Of a stretch of DNA of 64,000 nt, positions 24,326-32,796 are shown piece after piece; within the stretch, counting starts at the first letter, position 1, and the number at the start of each line of letters is the position of its first letter. The notes under the pieces are model-generated. The model was not told where the DNA came from and made no database searches. It worked only from the letters and a program-made list of their open reading frames with translations. This stretch comes from Streptomyces fagopyri (GTDB lineage Bacteria > Actinomycetota > Actinomycetes > Streptomycetales > Streptomycetaceae): positions 8,432,001 through 8,496,000 of the forward strand of contig NZ_CP045643.1 in the NCBI RefSeq assembly GCF_009498275.1. Reading direction: 5' to 3'. Made by a program: the position numbers and the translations under genes.

Positions 24326-27214
24326 ATGGGACAGCGCAGCGTACGCAGCAGAAGGACGCTCTTCGAACGGGAGAGTGAACTCGCGTCCGTCGAGGAGGCG
24401 TTGAGCGAGCTCACCGGTCTGCGCAAGGACGGCTCCGAAGGACCCGAGCGGCCCCGCGGCGCGCTCCTCGCCTTCGCCGGACGCGCCGGGATCGGCAAGA
24501 CGACGCTGCTCGCCGAGGTGCGGCGGCGCTCCGCGGCCAAGGGCTGCACCGTGCTGTCCGCCCGCGGCGGCGAGCAGGAACAGGGCGTCGCCTTCCACGT
24601 CGCCCGTCAGCTCCTGCAACCGCATCTCGCCGGGTTCGCGGAGGCCGAACTCCGGGCCTCGCTCGGGAGCTGGTACGCCATCGTCGGACCCGCGCTCGGC
24701 CTGTGCGCAGCCTCCGAGGGAGCCCCGCCCGACCAGCAGGGTCTGCGGGCCGGCCTCGACTGGGTCCTCACCCACCTCGCCGTGCAGCGCGCCCCGATGG
24801 TGCTCGTCCTCGACGACGCGCACTGGGCCGACCCCGAGTCGCTCAGCTGGCTGGCCGCCTTCGCACCGCGCGCCGAGGAACTCCCGCTGCTGCTCGTCGT
24901 CGGCTACCGTCCCGACGAACTCCCGGACCACGCCGAGTCGTTCAGGGTCCTGCCGGGGCGCGCGGGACAGCGCCCCGTCGACCTCGAACCGCTCAGCGCC
25001 GCCGCCGTCGCACGGCTGGTGCGCGAGGACCTCGGCGCCCAGGCCGACGACGCGTTCTGCCGGGAATGCTGGGCGGTCACCGCGGGCAACCCCTTCGAGG
25101 CGGTGGAACTGACCGCGAAGGTGCGCGACCGCGGACTCGTCCCGACGGAGGCCGGCGCGCACCTGCTGCGCGACCTCGCCGCCGCCGTCAAGGGCAGCGG
25201 CCTGATCGCCCGCCTCGAACGCCTGGGCACGTCCACCGTCCGCTTCGCCTGGGCCTGTGCGGTGCTCGGCACGGAGATCTCCCCGGCCCTGGCCGCCGCC
25301 GTCGCCGGACTCGGCTCGGAGGAGGCCGCCGACGCGGCGGACGCGCTGCGCGGCGCCCGTATCCTCACCGGCGCCGACACCCTGGAGTTCGTGCACCCGC
25401 TGGTCGCCACCGCCGTCTACCGGGCCATCCCCGGCGGTGTCCGCGTGGCCCTGCACGGCCAGGCCGCGTGGTGCGTGATCAACGAGGGTCTCGGACCCTC
25501 CGCCGCCGCCCGCCATCTCATGGAGAGCCACCCCGACGGCGACGTCTGGGTCGTCCAGCAGCTGCGCGCCGCCGCCCGTGAGACCCAGCGCGCCGGCGCC
25601 CCGGACGCGGCCCGCCGCTACCTCGCCCGCGCGCTGCGCGAACCGCCGCCGTTCGAGGAGCGCGCGGCCGTTCTGTACGAATTGGGCTGCGCCTCCCTGC
25701 TCACCGAACCGGCGACCACCGTCAACCACCTCAGGGCCGCCCTCGAGGAACCCATCACCGACCCCGAGCTGCGCCACCACGTCGTCTACCGGCTCTCCCA
25801 GGTCCTCGCCCACAGCGACCGGCTCGCCGAGGCGTCCGAGACGCTCGCCCGGGAGAGCCGGATGGCCGCGGACGCCCGGGTACGACTGCGCATGCAGTCC
25901 GAGCAGTTCATGTGGGACGCGTTCCGGGCCGACGAACCCGACTCGCCCGCCCGCTCGCGCCGCCTGACGCGCCTCGCCGACCGGCTGACCGGCCGCGACC
26001 TCACCGAGCGCTATGTCATCGGCCTGCGCGCCTGGGACGCCACGCTGCGCGGCGAACCCGCCCACATCGCCCTGGAGCACGCCGAACGCGCCCTCGCCGG
26101 CGGACTGGGCTGGGCGGAGGCTGACCGCGGCTTCGAAGTGCCCATCCTGGTCGCCCTCACCTTCATGTACGCGGACCGCCCGGGCCGCACCGAGGAACTG
26201 TTCGCCGCCGGCATCGCCGACTTCGAGAGCCAGGGCTGGCACGGCGCCCACCTCTCCTTCGGCTACACGATCCTCGCGTACGTCCGCTACCGCCGCGGCC
26301 GGCTCGCCGAGGCCGAGGACTTCGTCCGCGCCGGCCTGCGGCTCGCCGAGCGCGTCGGGCCCGGCACCCCCGTCCACTGGTACGCCGTCGCCACCCTCGT
26401 CGAGATCCTGCTGGCCCGCGGCCGGGTCGACGAGGCCACGCGGACCGCCGAGGAGTACGCGTTCGGGGCACCCTTCCCGGCCGCCGTGACCTTCCCCGAC
26501 GCGCAGATCGTGTACGGCCAACTGCTGCTCGCCCGCGGCCTCACCAAGGAGGCCGCCGCCGAGCTGGCGTCGGCCGGCCGCCGCCTCGACCCACGCGGCA
26601 TCCGCAACCCCTCCTGGTGCCCGTGGCAGCTCCACCTCGCCCGCGCCGAGAGCCACGACGCACCGGAGCGCGCCGTCGCCACCGCGCTCGAAGCGGTGCA
26701 GCGCGCCCGCCAGTACGGCGCACCCTCGGCGATCGGCCAGGCACTGCGGGCCGCCGCCGAGGTCTCCTCGGGCTCGAACCGCGTCAAACTGCTCGAAGAA
26801 TCCGTGAGCCACCTGGAGCGCTCCCCGGCCGCCTACGAACTCGCGTGCGCGCTGGTCGCCCTGGGCACCGAACTGCGCCGCTCGGGCCGCCCCAAGGAGG
26901 CCGCCGAACACCTGTACCGAGGGCTCGACGCGGCCGTCCAGTGCGGTGCCGACGGGCTCGTCGAAGAGGCCCGTGACGAGCTGGCGGCCGCCGGGCTGCG
27001 CCCGCGCAGACTGCACAGCACCGAGACGGACACCCTCACCGCCCGGGAACGCGCGGCGGCCGTGCTCACCGCACGGGGGCGCACCGCGGACCAGGTCGCC
27101 GAGGAACTGCACGTCGACGAGCAGTCCGTCGTCCGGCTGCTGTCGGCGGTCTACCGGAAGGTGGGCACGGACCGTTCGGGCCTCGTGGCGGCGCTCGGCG
27201 TGTCGACCGGATAG
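24326..27214 (+). CDS. LuxR-family ATP-binding regulator (LAL type)
   Basis: 962 residues from ATG 24326 with AGGGGG upstream; GTG 24308 would add six residues. The N-terminal AAA/NACHT-like ATPase has Walker A GRAGIGKTT (about residues 52-60) and Walker B MVLVLDDAHWAD. A long helical TPR-like middle follows. The C-terminal LuxR/GerE helix-turn-helix reads LTARERAAAVLTARGRTADQ...LHVDEQSVVRLLSAVYRKVG, with the usual basic N-terminal residue of the DNA helix changed. LAL proteins activate secondary-metabolism or sugar genes, but no obvious target cluster adjoins it. Confidence 0.9.
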   Translation: MGQRSVRSRRTLFERESELASVEEALSELTGLRKDGSEGPERPRGALLAFAGRAGIGKTTLLAEVRRRSAAKGCTVLSARGGEQEQGVAFHVARQLLQPHLAGFAEAELRASLGSWYAIVGPALGLCAASEGAPPDQQGLRAGLDWVLTHLAVQRAPMVLVLDDAHWADPESLSWLAAFAPRAEELPLLLVVGYRPDELPDHAESFRVLPGRAGQRPVDLEPLSAAAVARLVREDLGAQADDAFCRECWAVTAGNPFEAVELTAKVRDRGLVPTEAGAHLLRDLAAAVKGSGLIARLERLGTSTVRFAWACAVLGTEISPALAAAVAGLGSEEAADAADALRGARILTGADTLEFVHPLVATAVYRAIPGGVRVALHGQAAWCVINEGLGPSAAARHLMESHPDGDVWVVQQLRAAARETQRAGAPDAARRYLARALREPPPFEERAAVLYELGCASLLTEPATTVNHLRAALEEPITDPELRHHVVYRLSQVLAHSDRLAEASETLARESRMAADARVRLRMQSEQFMWDAFRADEPDSPARSRRLTRLADRLTGRDLTERYVIGLRAWDATLRGEPAHIALEHAERALAGGLGWAEADRGFEVPILVALTFMYADRPGRTEELFAAGIADFESQGWHGAHLSFGYTILAYVRYRRGRLAEAEDFVRAGLRLAERVGPGTPVHWYAVATLVEILLARGRVDEATRTAEEYAFGAPFPAAVTFPDAQIVYGQLLLARGLTKEAAAELASAGRRLDPRGIRNPSWCPWQLHLARAESHDAPERAVATALEAVQRARQYGAPSAIGQALRAAAEVSSGSNRVKLLEESVSHLERSPAAYELACALVALGTELRRSGRPKEAAEHLYRGLDAAVQCGADGLVEEARDELAAAGLRPRRLHSTETDTLTARERAAAVLTARGRTADQVAEELHVDEQSVVRLLSAVYRKVGTDRSGLVAALGVSTG

Positions 27215-27272
27215 CCCCGCGCGGCAGGCGCCCCCGGGACCCGGGCGGCGGCCGGACACGTACCATTGCGGC

Positions 27273-27770
27273 ATGTCCTTCCTCCGCCGCCGCAGCGCCA
27301 CGCCCGCCGGTCCCGACTTCGACGTTCTGGCCATGGATCCGGGCGACTGGCCGGGCAATCTCGGCGCGGGCCTGCTGCCCGCACCCGACGGCAGCTGCCA
27401 GGGTGTCTTCCTGCGCTACGACCTCTTCGGCGGGCGCGGCCCGGCGATGATCATCGGCAATCTGCCCGAGGGTTCGCCGGCCCGGGAGGTCGAGGAGGGA
27501 GAGATCCCGTTCGAGGTCGCCCAGCTCCTCCTGGCGCTGGAGAACGACGAGGAGGTCACCGTCACCGGTGTCGAGGACATGCCGGTGATGCAGGGTGACA
27601 ACCTCCTCATCGTGCGCCGTCTCAAGCTCTCCGAGACCCGGATCTCCTGCGTGCAGTTCGACCGCAGCGACAACGTCCTGGTGACCATCGCCGCCTGGGA
27701 CCGTCCCATCACCGACGACCTGTACGCGCTGCTCAAGCCGCTGCCGCCGGAGCTCTTCCAGCAGGGCTGA
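27273..27770 (+). CDS. Conserved hypothetical protein (165 aa)
   Basis: ATG 27273. The protein starts MSFLRRRSATPAGPDFDVLA and is acidic, with GNLGAGLLPAPDGSCQGVFL, PAMIIGNLPEGSP and a C-terminal ITDDLYALLKPLPPELFQQG. No signal peptide, membrane segment or known catalytic motif is seen. Strong third-position GC and convergence 11 bp from the luciferase-like gene support a real gene. I do not recognise a function. Confidence 0.75.
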   Translation: MSFLRRRSATPAGPDFDVLAMDPGDWPGNLGAGLLPAPDGSCQGVFLRYDLFGGRGPAMIIGNLPEGSPAREVEEGEIPFEVAQLLLALENDEEVTVTGVEDMPVMQGDNLLIVRRLKLSETRISCVQFDRSDNVLVTIAAWDRPITDDLYALLKPLPPELFQQG

Positions 27771-27781
27771 ACCGGCCGCGC

Positions 27782-28801
27782 TCAGCCGGCGGGACGCCAG
27801 CCCAGTGCGGGACCGAGCCCGCGGGCGATGTCCGTGAGGATCTGGACGTAGTCCTCGTGCGCGAAGGTGAAGGGGAGCGCGAACGCGACCTCGTCGACCT
27901 CACGGAACGCGGCGTGGGCGTAGAGCCGTTCGGCGATCTCCTCGGAGGTGCCGACCAGATCGGGCGCGAACATCATCCGGGCCGGTCCCTGCGGGGTCGC
28001 GGTACGCGGTGTGCGCCCCTCGGCGTACTCCTCGTACTTCTTGCGCTGCTCGGGCGTGGCGCTGTCCGTGGGGATCACGACGAGGCCCTGGGAGACGCGG
28101 GCGCGGTCGCCGTCGGGGTGGTGGGCACGGAAGGTCCGGATGTGCGACAGCTGCACCTCGGCGAAGTCCTCCGACTCCTCGGCCTTGACGACACTGCTGG
28201 TCAGGAGATTCATACCGTGCTCTCCCGCCCACCGTGCCGACCGCAGTCCGCCGGCTCCGTACCACATGCGGCGGCCCAGGCCGGGTGCCTGCGGCTGGAC
28301 GCGGTCGGAGAACACCTCGAAGCCCTCGACGCCGCTGAAGTCGGTGGCCGGTGTGCCGCGCACGAAGTCCAGCAGCCGCTCCACGCGGCCGTGGCCGAAG
28401 TCCTCCGCCTCCGCGGTGTCGGGGTAGAGCGCGTGCTTGACCTGGTCGAAGTGCATCGGCGGGCCGACACTGACGCCCGGATTGAGACGGCCCCCGGACA
28501 GCAGGTCGACGGTCGCCAGGTCCTCGGCCAGGCGCAGGGGGTTCTCCCAGCCCACCGGGATGACAGCGGTGCCGAGCTCGATCCGGCTGGTGCGCTGCGA
28601 CGCCGCGGCCAGGACGGCGACGGGGGAGGAGATGCCGTACTGCAGGTGCCGGTGACGCACCCACGCGCTGTCGAAGCCCAGCCGCTCTCCCAGCTCGATG
28701 ATCTCCAGCGTCGACTCGTGGCCCCGCCGCGGGTCGGCCTCGTCGAACAACCCGATGGTCAGGAAGCCCAGCTTCCGCAGGGGGGTCGAGGTCTCTGGCA
28801 C
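27782..28801 (-). CDS. Luciferase-like (LLM class) flavin-dependent monooxygenase
   Basis: 339 residues from ATG 28801. Bacterial luciferase-like TIM barrel: LGFLTIGLFDEADPRRGHES at the N-terminus, ERLGFDSAWVRHRHLQYG, AAASQRTSRIELGTAVIPVGWENPLRLAEDLATVDLLSGGRLNPGVSVG, the family's standard early half. A DLVGTSEEIAERL helix and VDEVAFALPF lie near the end. Enzymes of this class use FMNH2 or F420 to oxidise organic substrates, and the substrate here is unknown. Upstream there is a 12-nt sequence identical to one upstream of fadD19. Confidence 0.9.
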   Translation of the reverse strand: MPETSTPLRKLGFLTIGLFDEADPRRGHESTLEIIELGERLGFDSAWVRHRHLQYGISSPVAVLAAASQRTSRIELGTAVIPVGWENPLRLAEDLATVDLLSGGRLNPGVSVGPPMHFDQVKHALYPDTAEAEDFGHGRVERLLDFVRGTPATDFSGVEGFEVFSDRVQPQAPGLGRRMWYGAGGLRSARWAGEHGMNLLTSSVVKAEESEDFAEVQLSHIRTFRAHHPDGDRARVSQGLVVIPTDSATPEQRKKYEEYAEGRTPRTATPQGPARMMFAPDLVGTSEEIAERLYAHAAFREVDEVAFALPFTFAHEDYVQILTDIARGLGPALGWRPAG

Positions 28802-28926
28802 GGGGTTCCTCCATCGTCGACGGCGTCTCTGTCGAACGCCAGTTCCCTACGAAAGCGGCCGGCGATCATCAGAGCAACACGGGGGTCGGGGCGAGGAATT
28901 CCGCCGGCCGGACGCAGCGAGGGAAC

Positions 28927-28961
28927 GGGGGCCGGATCCGCCGTGCACGGATCCGGCCCCC
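28927..28961 (-). terminator. Strong hairpin terminator of the amidase gene
   Basis: Perfect 14-bp arms (28927-28940 and 28948-28961) with a 7-nt loop begin 26 bp beyond the amidase stop codon on the reverse strand. Confidence 0.75.
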
Positions 28962-28986
28962 GGGGCGAACGTCGCCCGGCGCGGTT

Positions 28987-30966
28987 CTAGGAGTGCGAGC
29001 GCGTCACGTCCACATCCGCCGCCCGTACGAACTCGACGCGGTGCCCGAACTGGATCTCGTAGTACATGTCCTTGCCGGTCACGACCTTGTGCGAGGTCGT
29101 GTCGAAGGTCGGCGAGTAGAAGTACTCGCCCGGCACCTTGTCGCCTACGACGTACTTCTGGCCCGCGAGGAGCTTGTACGACAGCGGGGACACCGCCTGG
29201 ACCGGGACGCCCGCCGGGTACGCCCCCTTCTCCGGATAGGCCCGTCCGTACACCGGGATGTCCGTGAGACCCGCCCTGGGCGTCACGACCTGCCCCGTCG
29301 TGCTCACCGCCGTCGGGTGGGCCTTGGGGTTCTTGAACCAGGCCTTCTGGCCCAGGTACCAGATCGCCGTCCAGTCCCCGTCACGGTCGGCGACCGCGTA
29401 CTGCTGACCGGTGGAGACACGCGAACCCACGTCGTTCACGTCGATGGTCGAGTCGCCGCCGCCCGGCCGCAGCCCGATGTCCTTGATCAGCGGTGAGCTG
29501 TCGGACGGCAGGCTGTGGAGGCGCACCTCGCTGGAACCGTGGGCCGGGCAGGCCTGACCGCTGGTGACGCACCCCGTGTACTGCGGCTGGTTCTCCGCGA
29601 AGACCGGCAGCACCATGACCAGGTCGCCGCCCGCCTTCTTCCGGTCGTACAGCGGGTGGTCGAGGAGCGCGAAGTAGTGCTCCCAGTCCCAGTAGGGACC
29701 CGGGTCCGTGTGCATCCCCGGGATCGTGGACGTCGTCGGGCCGGGAACGTTGTTGTGACCCAGGATGTGCTGCCGGTCCAGGGGAACGCCGTACTTCTTG
29801 GCGAGGTACTTCACCAGCCGGGCCGACGCCCGGTACATCTCCTCCGTGTACCAGGCGTCCGGCGAGGCGAGGAAACCCTCGTGCTCCAGGCCGATCGACT
29901 TGGCGTTGACGTACCAGTTGCCCGCGTGCCAGGCCACGTCCTTGCCCTTCACATGCTGGGCGATGTGCCCGTCGGTCGAGCGCAGCGTGTAGTTCCACGA
30001 CACATAGGTGGGGTCCTGGACGAGGTTGATCACGCCGTTCCAGGCGCCCTCCGTGTCGTGGATGACGATGTACTTGATGCTCTGCGACGTGGGCCGGTTC
30101 CCGAGGTCGTGGTTGCCGTAGTCGCCGTCGCCGAACTCCGCGTAGGGGGCCGGGATCCACTCGCAGGACACGGTCGTGGGGCACTCCGTGCCGGCCGCGG
30201 AGACCGTCCGCAGCCCGGCCCGCCGCAGCTGCGCCCGGTCGGGGCCGATGCCCGGCTGGGGGGCGAGGGCGATCCGCTGCCCGGAGTCCGTGGTGCGCTC
30301 GGCACCCGCGCGGATCACCGCGTAGACGTCGTCGGCGTACGCCGCCGCGGTCGCGCTGTCGTCCGCGCCCGAGAAGCGTGCCACCGCGGCGTACCAGTCG
30401 GCCGCGTTCTCGCTCAGCGGCTCGGCGAGGTCCTTCTGCGCGGCGGCCAGCAGCGCGGCGCCGCCCTCGACGTTCGCGGCGGCGTCCGAGCGCAGGCGTT
30501 CGGCCGGCAGCCCGGTGAGTTCGGCCGCCTTCGTCAAGGTCTTGAGACGCGCGGGCAGTTGGGAGTTCTCCGGGACTTTCCTGGTGGGGACGACGGCCGC
30601 GCGGGAGCTGTCGCCGCGAGCGTCCTCGGTGCCCGCGCCTTGGTGCGGGGCCCCGGCCAGCGCCGTCCTGGCGTCGGTGAGGTGCATGGGGCCGTAGCCG
30701 CCGGTGACGCTGGGCGCACCGGCGTGCGCGTCCCACCGTGACTGCAGATAGGAGACGCCCAGGAGGACGCTCACCGGCACGTGGTACTCGGCGGCGGCGC
30801 CGGCGAAGGCCTGCTGAAGCCGCGCGGTGGAGACCTGGCCGGCGCCGGCCGCCGGGGCCGCGCCGAGCAGCGGGAACATCAGCGCCGCCGAGACGAGGGC
30901 GCCCGCGGCTCCGCGGGCGCGTCTGTGCCCGGCGGTGGCCTCGGGGTCGTTGGCAGATGCTCGCAA
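28987..30966 (-). CDS. Secreted N-acetylmuramoyl-L-alanine amidase (Amidase_2/PGRP)
   Basis: 659 residues from TTG 30966, chosen because AGGAGG lies 5 nt upstream; the open frame extends further without a site. A signal peptide (hydrophobic GALVSAALMFPLLG, AxA cleavage) is followed by a helical lysozyme-like region (VPVSVLLGVSYLQSRWDAH...GGYGPMHLTD) and a linker. The Amidase_2 domain has its zinc ligands in YIVIHDTEGAW and LGHNNVPG...GMHTDPGPYWDW. SH3-like strands form the C-terminus. The enzyme cleaves the bond between muramic acid and the stem peptide in cell-wall turnover. Confidence 0.9.
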   Translation of the reverse strand: MRASANDPEATAGHRRARGAAGALVSAALMFPLLGAAPAAGAGQVSTARLQQAFAGAAAEYHVPVSVLLGVSYLQSRWDAHAGAPSVTGGYGPMHLTDARTALAGAPHQGAGTEDARGDSSRAAVVPTRKVPENSQLPARLKTLTKAAELTGLPAERLRSDAAANVEGGAALLAAAQKDLAEPLSENAADWYAAVARFSGADDSATAAAYADDVYAVIRAGAERTTDSGQRIALAPQPGIGPDRAQLRRAGLRTVSAAGTECPTTVSCEWIPAPYAEFGDGDYGNHDLGNRPTSQSIKYIVIHDTEGAWNGVINLVQDPTYVSWNYTLRSTDGHIAQHVKGKDVAWHAGNWYVNAKSIGLEHEGFLASPDAWYTEEMYRASARLVKYLAKKYGVPLDRQHILGHNNVPGPTTSTIPGMHTDPGPYWDWEHYFALLDHPLYDRKKAGGDLVMVLPVFAENQPQYTGCVTSGQACPAHGSSEVRLHSLPSDSSPLIKDIGLRPGGGDSTIDVNDVGSRVSTGQQYAVADRDGDWTAIWYLGQKAWFKNPKAHPTAVSTTGQVVTPRAGLTDIPVYGRAYPEKGAYPAGVPVQAVSPLSYKLLAGQKYVVGDKVPGEYFYSPTFDTTSHKVVTGKDMYYEIQFGHRVEFVRAADVDVTRSHS

Positions 30967-31214
30967 TGCAGCCTCCTGGGACGGTCGGGCGCGGTGGGGC
31001 GTGCGGGGCCGAACGAGGTCAGTCGTATCGGCTCCCCGACGATCCGTCAATCATGCCCAGGGGTTGCTGATTTCCCATGTCAACGCGGGTCGGAAGGGTT
31101 TTCGTGGCGACGGCGCGGCGGCCTGCGAGGCGTCAGTGGAGTGGACCAGTGGCTCGATCGGGTGAAGTTCCCGAAGGAAATGCGTGCACCGGCACGGGCG
31201 CGTGTCATGCGGCC

Positions 31215-31262
31215 CCACCGCCACCGCCACCGCCACCGCCACCGCCACCGCCACCGCCACCG
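31215..31262. repeat. Hexanucleotide microsatellite, 8 x CCACCG
   Basis: Eight perfect tandem copies in the 458-bp gap between the amidase start (30966) and the APH gene end (31425). No convincing gene covers it: the frames that read it encode simple His-Arg, Pro or Gly runs. Confidence 0.85.
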
Positions 31263-31343
31263 CCGGCGCCGGTGCGCACGGGTCGTCCGGTGCGCGGCCT
31301 CACGGTTACGGGGATTCCGGTACGGAGCTTCGGGTGTCCACGC

Positions 31344-31390
31344 CGAAGGTCCGCGGTGCGCCGTTGATTCCGGCACACCGCGGACCTTCG
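31344..31390 (-). terminator. Strong hairpin terminator of the APH-fold gene
   Basis: Perfect 15-bp arms (31344-31358 and 31376-31390) with a 17-nt loop lie 35 bp past the APH gene stop on the reverse strand. Confidence 0.7.
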
Positions 31391-31424
31391 TCCCCCGCGG
31401 CCCCTCAGTGGTGCCGACGGCCCC

Positions 31425-32564
31425 TCAGCGCGTGCCGACCGCCGCCCGTACGGCCCGGCGGGCCATCTGGCAGTCGTCGTGCAGCCTCCGCAGCAGCAGC
31501 CGTTGCTCCTCGCCGGACGGCACGGCGCCCGGGTGGGCCGGCCCCGGGACGACCGGGATCGCGTCGTGCATCGAACGCTGCACCGCTGTCTCGTACGTAC
31601 GGATCTCACGGGTCAGTACGAGCATCAGGTTCACCAGGAAGGCGTCACGTGCCGCCGGTCCCGCGGACTGTGCGAGCTGACTGATCTGACGGCGCGCCAC
31701 GGGAGCGTCACCGAGGACCGCCCACAGCGTCGCCAGGTCGTAGCCCGGCAGGTACCAGCCCGCGTACTCCCAGTCCACCAGCACTGGACCGGCCGGTGAG
31801 AGCAGGATGTTCGACAGCAGGGCGTCTCCGTGGCAGAACTGGCCCATGCCCTGACGGCCCGCCGAGTGGGCGATGCCGTGCAGCAGCTTCTGCAGATCGC
31901 CCATGTCCCGGTCCGTGAGCAGACCCAGGTCATGGAAACGGGAGATGCGCTCGGCGTAGTCCAGCGGGGCGTCGAACGTCCCCGCCGGGGGCCGCCACGC
32001 GTTCAGCCGGCAGACCGCGCCCAGCGCCGCGCGGATGTCCGCGCGGGGCGGCGCCTCGGCCGGGTGCCGCTGGAGCGCGGCCACCCTGCCCGGCATCCGC
32101 TCGATCACCAGGGTGCAGTTGTCCGGGTCCGCCGCGATCAGCCGGGGCACTCGGACGGGCGGGCGGTGCCGCACGAACGAGCGGTATGCGGCTATTTCGT
32201 GCCTGATCCGCTCGGCCCAGAGGGGAGAGTGGTCCAGTAAACACTTGGCGACGGCCGTACTGCGCCCGGTCGTACCGACCAGGAGCACGGAGCGCCCGCT
32301 GCGGCGCAGAACCTGGACCGGGGCGAACTCGGGACAGATCCGGTGCACCGACGCGATCGCCGTGCGCAGTTGCGCGCCCTGAGGGCCGGACAAGTCGAGT
32401 CTCCCGCTGAGCGGTTGGGTGCCGATCCCCGGAACGCGCCGTGTCCTGGCGGCTCCGAGCATGGGGGCCGCCGGCCGCGCGGGGTCGAGGTAGGGGCCGC
32501 TGCCCGCCGGACGGGGATGCAGCGGCCGGGGCGGAGCGGACACGGAGGACGATGCTGTGTACAT
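31425..32564 (-). CDS. APH-fold phosphotransferase
   Basis: 379 residues from ATG 32564. A Pro-rich N-terminal stretch of about 60 residues precedes a kinase-like fold: strand [20 protein letters not shown] with the ATP lysine, the catalytic loop [12 protein letters not shown] (HGDxxxxN), and the metal-binding Asp in [18 protein letters not shown]. This is the aminoglycoside/choline kinase superfamily; actual substrates range from drugs to small metabolites or proteins. It is divergent from the nsdA-like gene, and a tandem repeat and an inverted repeat sit in the shared promoter region, suggesting joint control. Its role is unknown. Confidence 0.85.
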   Translation of the reverse strand: MYTASSSVSAPPRPLHPRPAGSGPYLDPARPAAPMLGAARTRRVPGIGTQPLSGRLDLSGPQGAQLRTAIASVHRICPEFAPVQVLRRSGRSVLLVGTTGRSTAVAKCLLDHSPLWAERIRHEIAAYRSFVRHRPPVRVPRLIAADPDNCTLVIERMPGRVAALQRHPAEAPPRADIRAALGAVCRLNAWRPPAGTFDAPLDYAERISRFHDLGLLTDRDMGDLQKLLHGIAHSAGRQGMGQFCHGDALLSNILLSPAGPVLVDWEYAGWYLPGYDLATLWAVLGDAPVARRQISQLAQSAGPAARDAFLVNLMLVLTREIRTYETAVQRSMHDAIPVVPGPAHPGAVPSGEEQRLLLRRLHDDCQMARRAVRAAVGTR

Positions 32565-32714
32565 GGGCGAAACAGATCCCTTCGTGTGCCTGCAAGTTGC
32601 CGCGCCGCCCGTCCCGGCGATCCGGGTACACCCTGGGGGAATGTCCCTGGCAACCGGGTCGGGGTGGCGCATTCCTACCTGACACCGGGTGCCCAGTGGC
32701 ACACCATCTGGCGC

Positions 32715-32734
32715 ACCCTGGCGAACCCTGGCGA
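32715..32734. repeat. Tandem 10-bp repeat in the nsdA promoter region
   Basis: Two perfect copies of ACCCTGGCGA (32715-32724 and 32725-32734), with a degenerate third copy just upstream (CACCATCTGGCGC, about 32702-32714). One-turn spacing suggests cooperative protein binding. Confidence 0.5.
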
Positions 32735-32750
32735 ATAGTCGCTCAGCAAC

Positions 32751-32769
32751 TGACAGAGGGTTACTGTCA
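32751..32769. promoter_or_regulatory. Inverted repeat just upstream of nsdA
   Basis: TGACAG-agggtta-CTGTCA has perfect 6-bp arms ending 27 bp before the nsdA start. This is a likely operator close to the transcription start. Confidence 0.5.
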
Positions 32770-32796
32770 ACTCAGCCGAGAACCTGGGGGCTTGAT

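Noticed and set aside
24269..27358. A 1029-codon reverse-strand open frame
   Set aside because: Complete shadow of the LuxR-type ATPase gene, which has all expected motifs on the forward strand.
31080..31376. Small frames reading the CCACCG array, such as poly-Pro, His-Arg or Gly proteins
   Set aside because: They are produced by the repeat itself; no ribosome site or conserved ends.
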